From Arthrobacter agilis (GTDB lineage: Bacteria > Actinomycetota > Actinomycetes > Actinomycetales > Micrococcaceae): 64,000 nucleotides of DNA. Below are positions 41,535-56,993 of this stretch, piece after piece; the stretch's first letter is position 1, and each line of letters opens with the position of its first letter. Location: the NCBI RefSeq assembly GCF_002157505.1, contig NZ_NFSC01000025.1, positions 122,557 through 186,556 on the forward strand, in the 5' to 3' direction. Made by a program: the position numbers and the translations under genes. The notes beneath the pieces were generated by a model. That model was not told the origin of the DNA. It made no database searches and was given only the letters and a program-made list of their open reading frames with translations.

Positions 41535-44078
41535 GTGAGAATCCCACTGTCCTGGCTGCGCGAGTACGCAGCCGTGCCCGCGGATGCTACCGCGGAAGAC
41601 GTGATGGCCGAGCTCGTGAAAGTGGGCCTGGAGGAGGAGGACGTCCATCGTCCCACCGATGAGCTGAAGGGCCCGGTCGTCGTCGGCCAGGTCCTCAGCC
41701 TCGTCAAGGAGCCGCAGTCCAACGGCAAGACCATCAACTGGTGCGAGGTCCGCGTGGTGCCCGAGGGTGCCGAGCAGACCCTCACCGGCGACGGCATCGA
41801 CCCCTCGGGCGTGCAGGGCATCGTGTGCGGCGCCCACAACTTCGTCGAGGGCGACAAGGTCGTCGTGACCCTGCCCGGCGCCGTGCTGCCGGGCGACTTC
41901 CGGATCAGCCCGCGTAAGACCTACGGCCACGTCTCCGCCGGCATGATCGCGTCGGTACGCGAACTCGGCATCGGCGACGACCACGACGGCATCCTCGTGC
42001 TCTCGACCCTCGGGCTGGACCCCGAGGTCGGCACCGACGCCATGGAGCTCCTCGGCCTGTACGACGAGGCCGCGGAGATCAACGTGACACCCGACCGCGG
42101 ATACTGCTTCTCCATCCGCGGCGTCGCACGCGAATACGCGCACGCCACCGGAACGGGCTTCACCGACCCCGCAGGCGCCGTCGTCGTGCCGCAGGCGAAG
42201 GACGCCGGCTACCCGGTGCGCCTCGAGGACTCAGCGCCCATCTACGGCAGGCCCGGCTGCGACAGGTTCGTCGCCCGGACGGTCCGCGGCGTCGACCCGT
42301 CGCGGCCGACCCCGCCGTGGATGTCGGCGCGCCTCCGCCTCGCCGGGATCCGCTCCATCTCCCTCGTGGTGGACATCTCGAACTACGTGATGCTCGAACT
42401 CGGCCAGCCGCTGCACTTCTACGACCTCGACCGGCTCTCGGGCGACATCGTGGTGCGACGCGCCACCGCCGGGGAGAAGCTGCGGACACTCGACGACCGC
42501 GAGCGCACGCTCGACGCCGAGGACCTGCTCATCACGGACGCATCGGGGCCCATCGGCATCGCCGGCGTCATGGGCGGGGCCGCCACCGAGGTCTCGGACG
42601 GCACACGGAATGTCCTGATCGAGTCCGCCCACTTCGAGGAAGTAGGCATCGGCCGCTCCCGCCGCCGCCACCGGCTGCCCTCGGAGGCCTCCAAGCGCTT
42701 CGAGCGCGGCGTGGACTGGAACGTCGCGGACGTCGCCGCGCAGCGCGCCGTCGAGCTCCTCCTCGAGCTCGCCGGCGGCACCGCCGACGACGCCGTCACC
42801 GACGTCGGACAGGCACCGGCACCACGTGTCATCGACCTGGCGGCCGACTTCCCGGCCCGCCTGATCGGGCGCGAGTTCACGGACGAGCAGATCCGGGGAA
42901 CCCTCACCGACCTCGGCGCGACCGTGGACACCGTCGACGGCGGCTACCGCGTCACGGCGCCGAGCTGGCGCACCGATCTCGAGACGCGCGAGGACCTGAC
43001 CGAGGAGATCATCCGGCTCGTCGGGTACGACACGATCCCCTCGACGCTGCCCGTCGCGCCTCCCGGGCGCGGCCTGACGCGGGTCCAGCAGCAGCGGCGG
43101 CGCCTCCTGAACGCGCTCGCCGGGGCAGGACTGACGGAGGTCCTCTCCTACCCGTTCGTCAGCGAGAAGGCCAACGCGGTCTTCGGCATGCCGGACGAGG
43201 GAGCCCCCGTGGCCTCGGTCAAGCTCGCCAATCCGCTCAGCGCGGAGCTCGGCTACCTGCGCCGGTCGATCCTCCCGGGCCTCGTGGAGCTGGTGAAGCG
43301 CAACTCCTCCCGTGGCTTCCGTGACCTGGCCCTGTTCGAGGCGGGTGCGGTGTTCCTGCCGGGCGCAACCCTGGGGACGGAGTCCATCCCGCCGCTGGGC
43401 ATTCGGCCCGATGACGACGTCCTCGACGCGCTGTACGCGGGCATCCCCGACCAGCCGCAGACCATCGCGGCGCTGTTCACCGGCCACGAGACGACGCCGT
43501 CGGCCGGCGTCGTTCCCCGTTCCTGGGACTGGGCCGACGCCATCGACGTCGTCCAGCTCATGGGACGGATCACCGGCGTCGACATCGTGGTCCGGCAGGG
43601 GAGCCACCAGGCGTTCCACCCTGGACGCACCGCGGAGTTCTCGCTGCGCAGCGGCGAGGTGCTGGGCTACGCGGGCGAGCTCCACCCGAAGCTGATCGCC
43701 GCGCAGGACCTGCCGGCACGCACGGTGGCCCTCGAGATCAACGCGGACCTGCTGTTCGACGCCGCTGCCGACGTGATCGTCGCCCGGCCGCTGTCCACGT
43801 ACCCGCCGGCCACGCAGGACGTGGCGCTGGTCGTGGACTCCGGCGTGGTGGCGGGCGATGTCCTCGAGACGCTCCGCGAGGGTGCAGGGGAACTCCTCGA
43901 GGACGTCAGCCTGTTCGACGTGTACACGGGACAGGGGATCGGCGAGGGGCGGAAGTCGCTGGCCTTCGCCCTGCGTTTCCGCGCCCCGGACCGCACCCTG
44001 ACCGCGGAGGAGGCGAGCGCGGCACGTGATGCCGCGGTCGCTTTGGCCGCCGAACGGTTCGGCGCCGTTCAGCGCTGA
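41535..44078 (+). CDS. pheT: Phenylalanyl-tRNA synthetase beta subunit
   Basis: 847-residue subunit. Domains in order: the N-terminal B1 region with the EMAP/OB-fold RNA-binding part (GPVVVGQVLSLVKEPQSNGK to the PRKTYGHVSAGMIAS region), the B3/B4 editing region (DVTPDRGYCFSIRGVAREYA type sequence), the B5 domain, the inactive synthetase-like core (LSYPFVSEKANAVFG, LSAELGYLRRSILPGL) and the C-terminal ferredoxin-like anticodon domain. GTG 41535 directly abuts the pheS stop, so the two are co-translated. A terminator follows. Confidence 0.96.
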   Translation: MRIPLSWLREYAAVPADATAEDVMAELVKVGLEEEDVHRPTDELKGPVVVGQVLSLVKEPQSNGKTINWCEVRVVPEGAEQTLTGDGIDPSGVQGIVCGAHNFVEGDKVVVTLPGAVLPGDFRISPRKTYGHVSAGMIASVRELGIGDDHDGILVLSTLGLDPEVGTDAMELLGLYDEAAEINVTPDRGYCFSIRGVAREYAHATGTGFTDPAGAVVVPQAKDAGYPVRLEDSAPIYGRPGCDRFVARTVRGVDPSRPTPPWMSARLRLAGIRSISLVVDISNYVMLELGQPLHFYDLDRLSGDIVVRRATAGEKLRTLDDRERTLDAEDLLITDASGPIGIAGVMGGAATEVSDGTRNVLIESAHFEEVGIGRSRRRHRLPSEASKRFERGVDWNVADVAAQRAVELLLELAGGTADDAVTDVGQAPAPRVIDLAADFPARLIGREFTDEQIRGTLTDLGATVDTVDGGYRVTAPSWRTDLETREDLTEEIIRLVGYDTIPSTLPVAPPGRGLTRVQQQRRRLLNALAGAGLTEVLSYPFVSEKANAVFGMPDEGAPVASVKLANPLSAELGYLRRSILPGLVELVKRNSSRGFRDLALFEAGAVFLPGATLGTESIPPLGIRPDDDVLDALYAGIPDQPQTIAALFTGHETTPSAGVVPRSWDWADAIDVVQLMGRITGVDIVVRQGSHQAFHPGRTAEFSLRSGEVLGYAGELHPKLIAAQDLPARTVALEINADLLFDAAADVIVARPLSTYPPATQDVALVVDSGVVAGDVLETLREGAGELLEDVSLFDVYTGQGIGEGRKSLAFALRFRAPDRTLTAEEASAARDAAVALAAERFGAVQR

Positions 44079-44111
44079 CCGCAGCCGGTAAATATACAAG
44101 CCGGCAAAGAC

Positions 44112-44141
44112 CGAAGGCCCGTCCAGGTGGACGGGCCTTCG
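44112..44141 (+). terminator. Terminator after pheST
   Basis: Perfect 13-base-pair hairpin CGAAGGCCCGTCC / GGACGGGCCTTCG with loop AGGT, 33 bases after the pheT stop. It shares the 11-base stem AAGGCCCGTCC with the clgR terminator. Confidence 0.8.
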
Positions 44142-44182
44142 CTCGTTCGGACAGCTGAGGGCCGCTGAGGGGGCCGGGCAGG

Positions 44183-45148
44183 TCAGGGGATCAGCAGCAC
44201 CTTGCCGGTGGTCCGACGCGCCTGGAGGTCCTCATGGGCCTGTGCGGCATCGGCGAGGGCGTAGCGGGCGCCGATCCGCACGTCGAGCCGGCCGGAGACG
44301 ACCGCGCCGAAGAGCTCCTCGGACCGCCAGCGCCGCTCCTCGGGTGAGAGCAGGTAGTGCGCCAGCGTGGGCCGCGTGAGAAACAGGGACCCTCCACTGT
44401 TGAGCCGCTGCGGGTCGATGGGCGGCACGGGCCCCGACGCAGCTCCGTAGAGCACGAGGGTGCCGCGGATCCGGAGTGAAGCCAGCGACTCGTCGAACGT
44501 CGCCCTGCCGACGCCGTCGTACACGACGTCCACGCCGGTTCCGTCCGTCCCGGTCCTGACCGCGTCGGCGAATCCCTCGTACGGCAGCACCTCGTCCGCG
44601 CCCGCACCGCGGGCCAGCTCCTCCTTCTCCGGCGTGGACACGGTGGTGAACACGCGTGCACCCCTGGCCTTGATCAGCTGGATGAGCAGCAGCCCCACCC
44701 CGCCCGCCCCCGCATGGACGAGCACGGTCGAGTCGGGCTGCACGGGGAACGTGGAATTGATGAGGTAGTGGGCGGTCATCCCCTGCAGGGGGAGGGCGGC
44801 CGCGGTCTCGAGGTCGACGCCCTCCGGGACCGGGAGCGCCTTGTCCGCGTCGACGACGGCGAACTCCGCGTAGGTGCCCCTGCCTTCGGCGAACGCGACC
44901 CGGTCGCCGGGCGCGAAACCCCGAGCCCCCTCGCCCACCGCCTCCACCGTCCCGGCCGCCTCTGCTCCCGGCGTGAAGGGGTGCTCCATGGCGTAGGCGC
45001 CGCTGCGCTGGTAGGTCTCGATGAAATTGACGCCGGCCGCCGCGACCTTCACCAGGAGCTGGCCCGGCCCCGGCTCGGGACGCTCGACGGTCGCGACGGT
45101 GAGGACGTCCGGACCGCCCGGTTCGGAGACGACGATGGCTGAGGGCAT
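44183..45148 (-). CDS. NADPH:quinone oxidoreductase, zinc-independent MDR family
   Basis: 321-residue medium-chain dehydrogenase/reductase. It starts MPSAIVVSEPGGPDVL and contains AAGVNFIETYQRSG, TPGAEAAGTVEAVGEGARGF (substrate-side core), LVHAGAGGVGLLLIQLIKAR (nucleotide-binding GxGGVG motif) and VVYDGVGRATFDESL. No zinc-binding cysteines are seen, as in QOR/crotonyl-CoA-reductase-like members. AAGGACCAGC lies before the ATG, so translation is Shine-Dalgarno driven. Its substrate is unknown; it is divergent from the arg operon. Confidence 0.88.
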   Translation of the reverse strand: MPSAIVVSEPGGPDVLTVATVERPEPGPGQLLVKVAAAGVNFIETYQRSGAYAMEHPFTPGAEAAGTVEAVGEGARGFAPGDRVAFAEGRGTYAEFAVVDADKALPVPEGVDLETAAALPLQGMTAHYLINSTFPVQPDSTVLVHAGAGGVGLLLIQLIKARGARVFTTVSTPEKEELARGAGADEVLPYEGFADAVRTGTDGTGVDVVYDGVGRATFDESLASLRIRGTLVLYGAASGPVPPIDPQRLNSGGSLFLTRPTLAHYLLSPEERRWRSEELFGAVVSGRLDVRIGARYALADAAQAHEDLQARRTTGKVLLIP

Positions 45149-45205
45149 GGTGCTGGTCCTTTCGATGGCGTTCCCTCATGCTATTCCCGGGGCTCGGACC
45201 GCGGG

Positions 45206-45223
45206 GATGCATAACTATGTGTA
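45206..45223 (+). promoter_or_regulatory. Candidate ARG box (ArgR operator) before argC
   Basis: GATGCATAACTATGTGTA contains the dyad CATA-AC-TATG and resembles the ARG-box pattern TGCAT-N4-ATGCA. It lies 20 bases before the argC -10. A second weaker half (CCGCATATCTTTGTTG) follows at 45228. ArgR is encoded in the same operon. Confidence 0.5.
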
Positions 45224-45242
45224 GCTCCGCATATCTTTGTTG

Positions 45243-45248
45243 TACGCT
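45243..45248 (+). promoter_or_regulatory. -10 element (TACGCT) for leaderless argC
   Basis: TACGCT is 6 bases before ATG 45255. The G-run between could be read as a weak ribosome binding site but is too close. Confidence 0.5.
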
Positions 45249-45254
45249 GGGGGA

Positions 45255-46286
45255 ATGACGTTCACCGCAGCAGTATCCGGCGCCAGCGGCTACGCCGGAG
45301 GCGAGCTCCTGCGCCTCCTGGCGAACCACCCCGACGTCGAGGTCGGGGCGATCACGGCCCACAGCAACGCAGGCGCGCTGCTGGGGGACCTGCAGCCCCA
45401 CCTCCACTCCCTGGCCGACCGCGTGCTGCAGGAGACCACGCCCGAAGCGCTCGCGGGACACGACGTCGTCTTCCTCGCCCTCCCGCACGGCGCGAGCGCG
45501 GAGATCGCCGCGCAGCTGTCGCCGGACACCCTCGTGATCGACGCCGGGGCGGACCACCGCCTGCAGGACCCCGCGGCCTGGGAGAAGTTCTACGGCTCGG
45601 CGCACGCCGGGACCTGGCCCTACGGGCTGCCGGAACTCCAGGGGCACCGCGCCGACCTCGCAGGGGCGCGGCGTATCGCGGTCCCCGGTTGCTACCCCAC
45701 CAGCGCGCTCCTCGCGCTCACCCCCGGTTTCGCCGCGGGACTCCTCGAGCCCGACGACGTCGTCATCGTGTCCGCGTCCGGCACCTCAGGTGCGGGCAAG
45801 GCAGCCAAGCCCAACCTCATCGGGTCCGAGGTCATGGGAGGCATGAGCCCCTACGGCGTCGGCGGCGGACACCGCCACACGCCCGAGATGGAGCAGGGCC
45901 TCAGCCTCGCGGCCGGCGAGCGCGTCTCGCTGTCCTTCACGCCGACCCTCGCCCCCATGGCGCGCGGCATCCTCACCACCGCCACCGCGAAGGTGCGGCC
46001 CGGAGTCGGCTACGCCCGGCTGCGGGAGGCCTGGGAGTCCGCGTACGCGCAGGAGCCCTTCGTGCGCGTCCTCCCCGAGGGGCAGTGGCCCTCGACGAAG
46101 TCCGTGCTGGGCTCGAACTACGTGAACCTCCAGCTCGCCTTCGACGAGCACGCGGGCCGCGTGATCGTCAGCAGCGTCATCGACAACCTCACCAAGGGGA
46201 CCGCCGGCGGAGCCGTGCAGTCCATGAACATCGCCCTCGGCCTCGACGAGACCGCGGGCCTGACCATCCAGGGGATCGCACCGTGA
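45255..46286 (+). CDS. argC: N-acetyl-gamma-glutamyl-phosphate reductase ArgC
   Basis: Third step of arginine synthesis, NADPH-dependent reduction of N-acetylglutamyl phosphate. The 343 residues begin [20 protein letters not shown] (dinucleotide-binding motif) and carry the active-site cysteine in [15 protein letters not shown], then the [11 protein letters not shown] histidine and [13 protein letters not shown] blocks. ATG 45255 is preferred over the upstream TTG 45237 because of the -10 at 6 bases. First gene of argCJBDFRGH; the stop overlaps argJ (GTGA). Confidence 0.95.
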   Translation: MTFTAAVSGASGYAGGELLRLLANHPDVEVGAITAHSNAGALLGDLQPHLHSLADRVLQETTPEALAGHDVVFLALPHGASAEIAAQLSPDTLVIDAGADHRLQDPAAWEKFYGSAHAGTWPYGLPELQGHRADLAGARRIAVPGCYPTSALLALTPGFAAGLLEPDDVVIVSASGTSGAGKAAKPNLIGSEVMGGMSPYGVGGGHRHTPEMEQGLSLAAGERVSLSFTPTLAPMARGILTTATAKVRPGVGYARLREAWESAYAQEPFVRVLPEGQWPSTKSVLGSNYVNLQLAFDEHAGRVIVSSVIDNLTKGTAGGAVQSMNIALGLDETAGLTIQGIAP

Positions 46287-47452
46287 GTATCACCTACCCG
46301 GGCGGGTTCCGCGCCGCGGGCGTCGCCGCCGGCCTCAAGAGCACCGGCAAGCCCGACGTCGCGCTCGTCGCCAACGACGGGCCGATGCATCATGCTGCCG
46401 CCGTCTTCACCTCCAACCGCGTGGCCGCCGCTCCCGTGCTCTGGTCCCGCCAGGTCGTGTCGGACGGACGCGTCGACGCCGTCGTCCTCAACTCCGGCGG
46501 CGCCAACGCCTGCACCGGTCCGGAGGGCTTCCAGAACACCCATCGGACGGCCGAGGTCACGGCGGAGCTCCTCGGGGTCTCGGCCACCGACGTCTTCGTA
46601 TGCTCCACGGGCCTCATCGGCGAACAGCTCCCCATGGACCGGCTCCTCGCCGGGGTCACGGCTGCCGCAGGCTCCCTCGGCAGGGGAGGTGGTCCCACCG
46701 CCGCCGAGGCCATCATGACCACGGACACCGTGGCCAAGGAGGCCCGCTATCCCGCGAGCGCCGACACCGCGAGCGAGGGCTACTCGATCGGCGGCATGGC
46801 GAAGGGAGCCGGCATGCTGGCGCCCGGCCTCGCCACGATGCTCGTGGTCCTGACCACGGACGCCGTCCTCGATCCCGCGGCCCTCGACGCCGCGCTACGG
46901 GAAGCCACGCGCGTCAGCTTCGACCGCACCGACGCGGACGGCTGCATGTCGACCAACGACACCGTCGTGCTCCTCGCCTCCGGCGCTGCCGGCGTGGCCC
47001 CCGACCAGGCGCAGTTCACCGCAGCCCTGACGGACGTCTGCCTCGACCTCGCCGCGCAGCTCATCCACGACGCCGAGGGCGCCAGCCACACGATCGCCGT
47101 CCGGACCGTCAACGCGGCCTCCGAGCGCGACGCCGAGACGGTCAGCCGCGCCGTCGCCCGGTCCAACCTGTTCAAGACCGCGATCTTCGGCAACGACCCC
47201 AACTGGGGACGCGTGCTCGCCGCCGTCGGGACGACGGACGCCGCGTTCGAGCCGGACCGGCTGAACGTGTCGATGAACGGCGTGCAGATCTGCCGCAACG
47301 GCGGCATCGGCGACTCGCGGGACCTCGTGGACCTCACCGGACGCGACGTCACGGTCGAGATCGACCTCGCGGCCGGACCTGCGAGCGCGACCATCTGGAC
47401 CAACGACCTCACGCACGAGTACGTGCATGAGAATTCCGCCTACTCGAGCTGA
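46283..47452 (+). CDS. argJ: Bifunctional glutamate N-acetyltransferase / amino-acid acetyltransferase ArgJ
   Basis: Recycles the acetyl group between N-acetylornithine and glutamate, and may also use acetyl-CoA. The 389 residues contain [45 protein letters not shown], and the autocleavage motif [15 protein letters not shown], where the threonine after ALA/ATML's A is the nucleophile; the usual family text is KGAGMIAPNMATML, so two residues differ conservatively. [10 protein letters not shown] and [11 protein letters not shown] at the end are conserved. GTG 46283 overlaps the argC stop. Confidence 0.94.
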   Translation: MSITYPGGFRAAGVAAGLKSTGKPDVALVANDGPMHHAAAVFTSNRVAAAPVLWSRQVVSDGRVDAVVLNSGGANACTGPEGFQNTHRTAEVTAELLGVSATDVFVCSTGLIGEQLPMDRLLAGVTAAAGSLGRGGGPTAAEAIMTTDTVAKEARYPASADTASEGYSIGGMAKGAGMLAPGLATMLVVLTTDAVLDPAALDAALREATRVSFDRTDADGCMSTNDTVVLLASGAAGVAPDQAQFTAALTDVCLDLAAQLIHDAEGASHTIAVRTVNAASERDAETVSRAVARSNLFKTAIFGNDPNWGRVLAAVGTTDAAFEPDRLNVSMNGVQICRNGGIGDSRDLVDLTGRDVTVEIDLAAGPASATIWTNDLTHEYVHENSAYSS

Positions 47453-47463
47453 CGGGAGACACC

Positions 47464-48491
47464 ATGAGTGAGGTATCGACCGGCAGGTCTCCTGCCCCGT
47501 GGTCGCCGTCGGCTTCGACGCTGAAGGCGCAGGACAAGGCCGCCACCCTGATGGAGGCCCTGCCCTGGATCCAGCGGTTCGCGGGCACGACGATGGTCAT
47601 CAAGTACGGCGGCAACGCCATGGTGAACGACGAGATGCGCCGCGCGTTCGCGGAAGACGTCGTGTTCCTCCACCACGTGGGCATCCGTCCCGTCGTCGTG
47701 CACGGCGGCGGACCGCAGATCAACGCGATGCTCGAGCGCCTGGGCATCGAGTCCGAGTTCCAGGGCGGCCTGCGCGTGACGACCCCCGAGGCCATGGACG
47801 TCGTCCGGATGGTCCTCACCGGGCAGGTAGGCCGCGAACTCGTCGGCCTCATCAACTCCCACGGGCCCTACGCCGTCGGACTGTCCGGCGAGGACGGCGG
47901 CCTGCTGCGAGCCGTCCGCACCGGCACCGTCGTCGGCGGCGAGCAGGTGGACCTCGGCCTCGTCGGCGAGGTGACGGCGGTCCATCCCGGTGCCATCCTC
48001 GACATCCTGCAGGCCGGGCGCATCCCGGTGATCTCCACGGTCGCTCCGGAGTACGACGTCGCCGGCGAGGCGACGCAGCAGGTCCTCAACGTCAATGCCG
48101 ATTCCGCCGCGGCTGCGCTGGCCGCCGCGCTCGGCGCGTCGAAGCTCGTCATCCTCACCGACGTCGAGGGCCTGTATGCCGCATGGCCGGACCGCGGGTC
48201 GCTCATCTCCTCCCTCTCGGCGACGCAGCTCCGCGAGCTCCTGCCGAGCCTCGAGTCCGGCATGATCCCCAAGATGACGGCCTGCCTGCAGGCCGTGGAG
48301 GCCGGCGTCGAGCGCGCGCACATCGTGGACGGCCGTCTGGCCCACTCCATGCTGCTCGAGACCTTCACCACCGCAGGGATCGGCACCCAGGTCGTGCCCG
48401 ACGGCGCCGGCACCGCGAACGACACGACAAACGACACGGCAAACGACACGGCAACGAACGACACCGCAGACGACACTGCAGGAGTGCATTC

Positions 48492-48495
<4 letters not shown>
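47464..48495 (+). CDS. argB: Acetylglutamate kinase ArgB with repeat-rich C-terminal tail
   Basis: Phosphorylates N-acetylglutamate, the regulated step of the pathway. The 343 residues contain [47 protein letters not shown], and [20 protein letters not shown], with [20 protein letters not shown] near the end of the fold. The last ~30 residues are an Asn-Asp-Thr-Ala repeat ([21 protein letters not shown]) at 48418-48480 that the family does not have. ATG 47464 begins 11 bases after argJ. The stop overlaps argD. Confidence 0.94.
48418..48480 (+). repeat. 12-base tandem repeat forming the ArgB tail
   Basis: Units of AACGACACGGCA repeat four to five times in frame, coding for NDTA. A 19-base stretch CCGGCACCGCGAACGACAC occurs both at 48407-48425 (argB) and 48508-48526 (argD). 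Confidence 0.85.
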
Positions 48496-51312
<2,817 letters not shown>

Positions 51313-51412
51313 CGCCGCTACGCTGGCAGCAGGGCCGGCCGATGAGCAACCACAAAGCACCACCCACAGACGAAATCCGGGCGAACGCCCGACAATCGAA
51401 GGAGCATATTCC

Positions 51413-54039
<2,627 letters not shown>

Positions 54040-54053
54040 CGCGGGAGGGCGCG

Positions 54054-54076
54054 GCGCGGTTCCGGGGGAGCCGCGC
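54054..54076 (+). terminator. Terminator-like hairpin after argH
   Basis: 10-base-pair stem GCGCGGTTCC / GGAGCCGCGC with one G-T pair and a 3-base loop, 15 bases after the argH stop. No T run. Confidence 0.5.
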
Positions 54077-54085
54077 GGCACCGGC

Positions 54086-54135
<50 letters not shown>

Positions 54136-54178
54136 AAGATCGTCCTGCCGTTCTCCGCTACGCCCGCCGCGAAGTGCT

Positions 54179-54207
54179 TTGACACCCGGTGGTGTCCGGC
54201 GCACTGT
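54179..54207 (+). promoter_or_regulatory. Promoter (TTGACA-N17-CACTGT) of the ABC transporter gene
   Basis: A perfect -35 TTGACA (54179-54184) and CACTGT (54202-54207) at 17-base spacing; CACTGT is a poor -10, but it lies 6 bases before ATG 54214. This would make the gene leaderless and argues for ATG 54214 over GTG 54208. Confidence 0.5.
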
Positions 54208-54213
54208 GTGAGC

Positions 54214-56163
54214 ATGCAGCCTCCCCTTCAGCGTGCCACCCTGCGGGAGTTCTTCCCCTACCTGAGGGGACACGTCCGTGTGCTCGTCCTGGTCGCCGTC
54301 GTCTCGCTCGTCTCGACCGGCCTGTCGATCGCCCAGCCGCTGATGGTCCAGCAGCTCGTGAACGCCGTCTCGGCGAGCCGGCCGGCCACGGTCTTCGTCT
54401 GGTTCCTCATCGCGATCACGCTCGGCGGGGCCGTCTTCGGGGCGGCACAGTCCTATCTCCTCCAGCGGACGGCGGAGTCGGTGGTCCTCGGCGTGCGCCG
54501 CTCGCTCGTCGGGCAACTTCTGGCGCTGCCCGTTCGGGAGTTCGACCGGAGGCGCGTGGGCGACCTCATGTCCCGCGTAGGGTCCGACACCACGCTCATG
54601 CGCAGCGTCATCACCTCCGGCCTGTTCGAGATCGTGTCGTCCATCCTCATGTTCTGCGCGGCCGTCGTCCTCATGGTGCTCATCGACCCGCTGCTGTTCG
54701 GGATCACGCTGTGCGCCGTTCTCCTCGGAGCGGCCGGGGTCCTCTTCCTCGGCCGCCTCATCCGCAGGCGCAGCCGCGACGTCCAGGACGCGGTCGGGTC
54801 CATGACGGCAGCCGTGGAGCGCGGGCTCTCGGGCATCCGCACCATCAAGGCCTCCGTCGCGGAAGAGCGCGAGGCCGCTGTCATCGATGGCGAAGCGACC
54901 CGGGCCTTCCGCGCCGGCATCGCGATGGCCCGCCTCCAGGCCGCGGTCCAGCCGATCATGTCCATCTGCATCCAGGGCGCCTTCATCGTGGTGCTGGCGG
55001 TCGGGGGGATCCGCGTCGCCGCGGGCGAGTTGCAGCTCGGCGACCTCATCGCCTTCATCCTCTACCTGTTCCTCCTCGTGATGCCCATCGGGTCGGCCAT
55101 GAGCGCCTTCGTGCAGATCCAGTCGGGACTCGCGGCGCTCGACCGTATCCAGGAGATCGCCCGGCTCGAGCCGGAACGCAGCGACGAGGACCGTCCCGCA
55201 CGGGTCCAGCTTCGACGCACCGAGCGGGATGATGCGGCCGGCCCGGCGAGCGGAGTCGGCAGATCCGCCGGCGGGTCCTCCGGAGCCATCGAGCTCCGCG
55301 ACGTCAGCTTCCGGTACGACGACGGAAGCCCCGAGGGGAACCATGCGGCGCCGACTCCTGCCTCCGACTCCGGAGCGCCCCAGGCGGGGCGGGACCGGCG
55401 AATCCCGTTGGGATCCCCGGGGGCGCTTCACGGCCGGGGTTTCTCGGAAACGGACGGCTCGGCCGACGAGTCCGGCCGGCTCGTCCTCGACGGCGTCAGC
55501 TTCAGCGTCCCCGCCGGCAGCAGGACGGCGCTCGTCGGGCCGTCCGGTGCCGGGAAGTCGACCGTGCTGGCCCTGCTCGAACGGTTCTACGAGCCGACGG
55601 ACGGCAGCATCACCTATGACGGCACGGCGCTGCCGCAGATCCCCCGGACGGAACTGCGCTCACGCATCGCCCTCGTGGAACAGGAGGCGCCGGTCCTCAG
55701 CGGGACGCTTGCGGACAACCTGCGCCTCGCCGCCCCGGAGGCGACGAACGACCAGCTCCGACGCGTCCTCGCGGCTGTCGGGCTCGATGCACTCGGGGAC
55801 CGCTCGGACGACGGACTGGACCTCAACCTGGGGGAGGACGGCATCCGGCTCTCCGGCGGACAGCGGCAGCGCCTTGCGTGGGCCCGCGTGATCCTCGCCG
55901 ACCGCCCTGTGCTGCTGATGGACGAGCCGACGTCCGCCGTCGACTCCCGGACGGAGCAGTTGCTCCAGCAGACACTGGGGGAGGCCTCGCGCGACCGCAC
56001 CGTCGTCGTCGTCGCGCACCGCCTGTCCACTGTGGCGGACTTCGACCAGATCGTCGTGCTGGACCAGGGCCGGGTCACCGCCGTCGGGACGCACGAACAG
56101 CTGCTGGAGGAGAGCGATCTCTACCGCGACATGGCCTCCCGCCAGCGACTGGTGGCGGCCTGA
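54214..56163 (+). CDS. ABC transporter, fused permease and ATP-binding protein, exporter type
   Basis: 649-residue half-transporter. The N-terminal membrane domain (about 1-315) has six helices; the ATPase domain has Walker [12 protein letters not shown], signature LSGGQRQR, Walker [12 protein letters not shown], and the switch histidine in VVAHRLSTV. Between the first strand (FRYDD, about residue 366) and LVLDGVSF (about 423) there is a ~50-residue insertion rich in Gly, Pro and Asp that normal members lack. Type IV exporter, probably a homodimer; substrate unknown. GTG 54208 is an alternative start. Confidence 0.88.
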   Translation: MQPPLQRATLREFFPYLRGHVRVLVLVAVVSLVSTGLSIAQPLMVQQLVNAVSASRPATVFVWFLIAITLGGAVFGAAQSYLLQRTAESVVLGVRRSLVGQLLALPVREFDRRRVGDLMSRVGSDTTLMRSVITSGLFEIVSSILMFCAAVVLMVLIDPLLFGITLCAVLLGAAGVLFLGRLIRRRSRDVQDAVGSMTAAVERGLSGIRTIKASVAEEREAAVIDGEATRAFRAGIAMARLQAAVQPIMSICIQGAFIVVLAVGGIRVAAGELQLGDLIAFILYLFLLVMPIGSAMSAFVQIQSGLAALDRIQEIARLEPERSDEDRPARVQLRRTERDDAAGPASGVGRSAGGSSGAIELRDVSFRYDDGSPEGNHAAPTPASDSGAPQAGRDRRIPLGSPGALHGRGFSETDGSADESGRLVLDGVSFSVPAGSRTALVGPSGAGKSTVLALLERFYEPTDGSITYDGTALPQIPRTELRSRIALVEQEAPVLSGTLADNLRLAAPEATNDQLRRVLAAVGLDALGDRSDDGLDLNLGEDGIRLSGGQRQRLAWARVILADRPVLLMDEPTSAVDSRTEQLLQQTLGEASRDRTVVVVAHRLSTVADFDQIVVLDQGRVTAVGTHEQLLEESDLYRDMASRQRLVAA

Positions 56164-56184
56164 TCGCCGTCGCCCTGGCGCAAG

Positions 56185-56262
56185 TCATCTGACCGGCTCA
56201 TCTGTCCGGCTCATCTGTCCGGCTCATCTGTCCGGCTCCTCTGACCGGTGCATCTGACCGGT
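56185..56262. repeat. Six tandem 13-base units between the ABC gene and ogt
   Basis: TCATCTGTCCGGC-type units repeat six times with small changes (GACC/GTCC, last two altered). The neighbouring 56319-56342 holds two copies of GCCTGTGTCTGT. Confidence 0.85.
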
Positions 56263-56318
56263 GCAGAGGGAGAGCCAGGGCCGGTGCCGTGTACGCTCCG
56301 GGCCGGCACCGACCCGAT

Positions 56319-56342
56319 GCCTGTGTCTGTGCCTGTGTCTGT
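56319..56342. repeat. Two tandem copies of GCCTGTGTCTGT
   Basis: Exact 12-base direct repeat in the convergent gap before the end of the ogt gene. Confidence 0.75.
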
Positions 56343-56359
56343 GCTCTGGGTTCGTCTGT

Positions 56360-56905
56360 TCAGAAGGCCGTTCGGCGCCCGGCCTCCCGGTCGAGCAGGC
56401 GCTGCTTGACCGGAAGCCCCCAGCGGAAGCCGCCGAGGGTCCCGTCCGTCCGGATGACCCGGTGGCAGGGCACGAAGAGGGCCGCTGCGTTCCTGGCGCA
56501 GGCTCCGGCGGCGGCGCGGACGGCGGTGGGGCTGCCCGCGCGCTCCGCGTACTCGAGGTAGGTGACGGGTGCCCCTGGCTGGACGGTGCGCAGCACCTCC
56601 CATGCGTGGGAGCGGAACGGCCCGGATGCCTGCCGGACCCGCACCGTGGCGATGGCCTCGAAGTCGCCGTCGTAGTAGCGCGCCACCGCCTCGAGGATGG
56701 GCTGCACGGAGGACGCCGCAGGATCGAAGCTCGCCGCCCTGATGGTCGGGTGGATCTGCCCCGTCAGTTCCGAAGCGAGGTCCGTCCACCCCGAGGACAG
56801 CACCGCGCCCTCCGCCTCGATGATCGTGAAGGGGCCGTCGGGTGTGTCGACGGTGGTGGTGGTCGCGCCGCGCAGGAGTGCCGGTGCGGCGAGCGTCGTG
56901 GTCAT
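56360..56905 (-). CDS. ogt: Methylated-DNA-protein cysteine methyltransferase (Ogt/AGT)
   Basis: 181-residue suicide repair protein that moves O6-alkyl groups from guanine to itself. It has the family block PFRSHAWEVLRTVQPGAPVT, RAAAGACARNAAALFVPCHRV with the acceptor cysteine C147 in PCHR, and GGFRWGLPVKQRLLDRE. The N-terminal domain is less conserved, as usual. It lies 88 bases downstream of the ada-alkA gene on the same strand, so both may share a transcript. Confidence 0.93.
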   Translation of the reverse strand: MTTTLAAPALLRGATTTTVDTPDGPFTIIEAEGAVLSSGWTDLASELTGQIHPTIRAASFDPAASSVQPILEAVARYYDGDFEAIATVRVRQASGPFRSHAWEVLRTVQPGAPVTYLEYAERAGSPTAVRAAAGACARNAAALFVPCHRVIRTDGTLGGFRWGLPVKQRLLDREAGRRTAF

Positions 56906-56993
56906 GGCTGGAACATCCGTTCGGTGGGTGGGAACAGGTTACGTGAGTTCAGGTCCGGTGAGGTCAGGTGCGGGGGGTCCACGTCGGGCGGTT

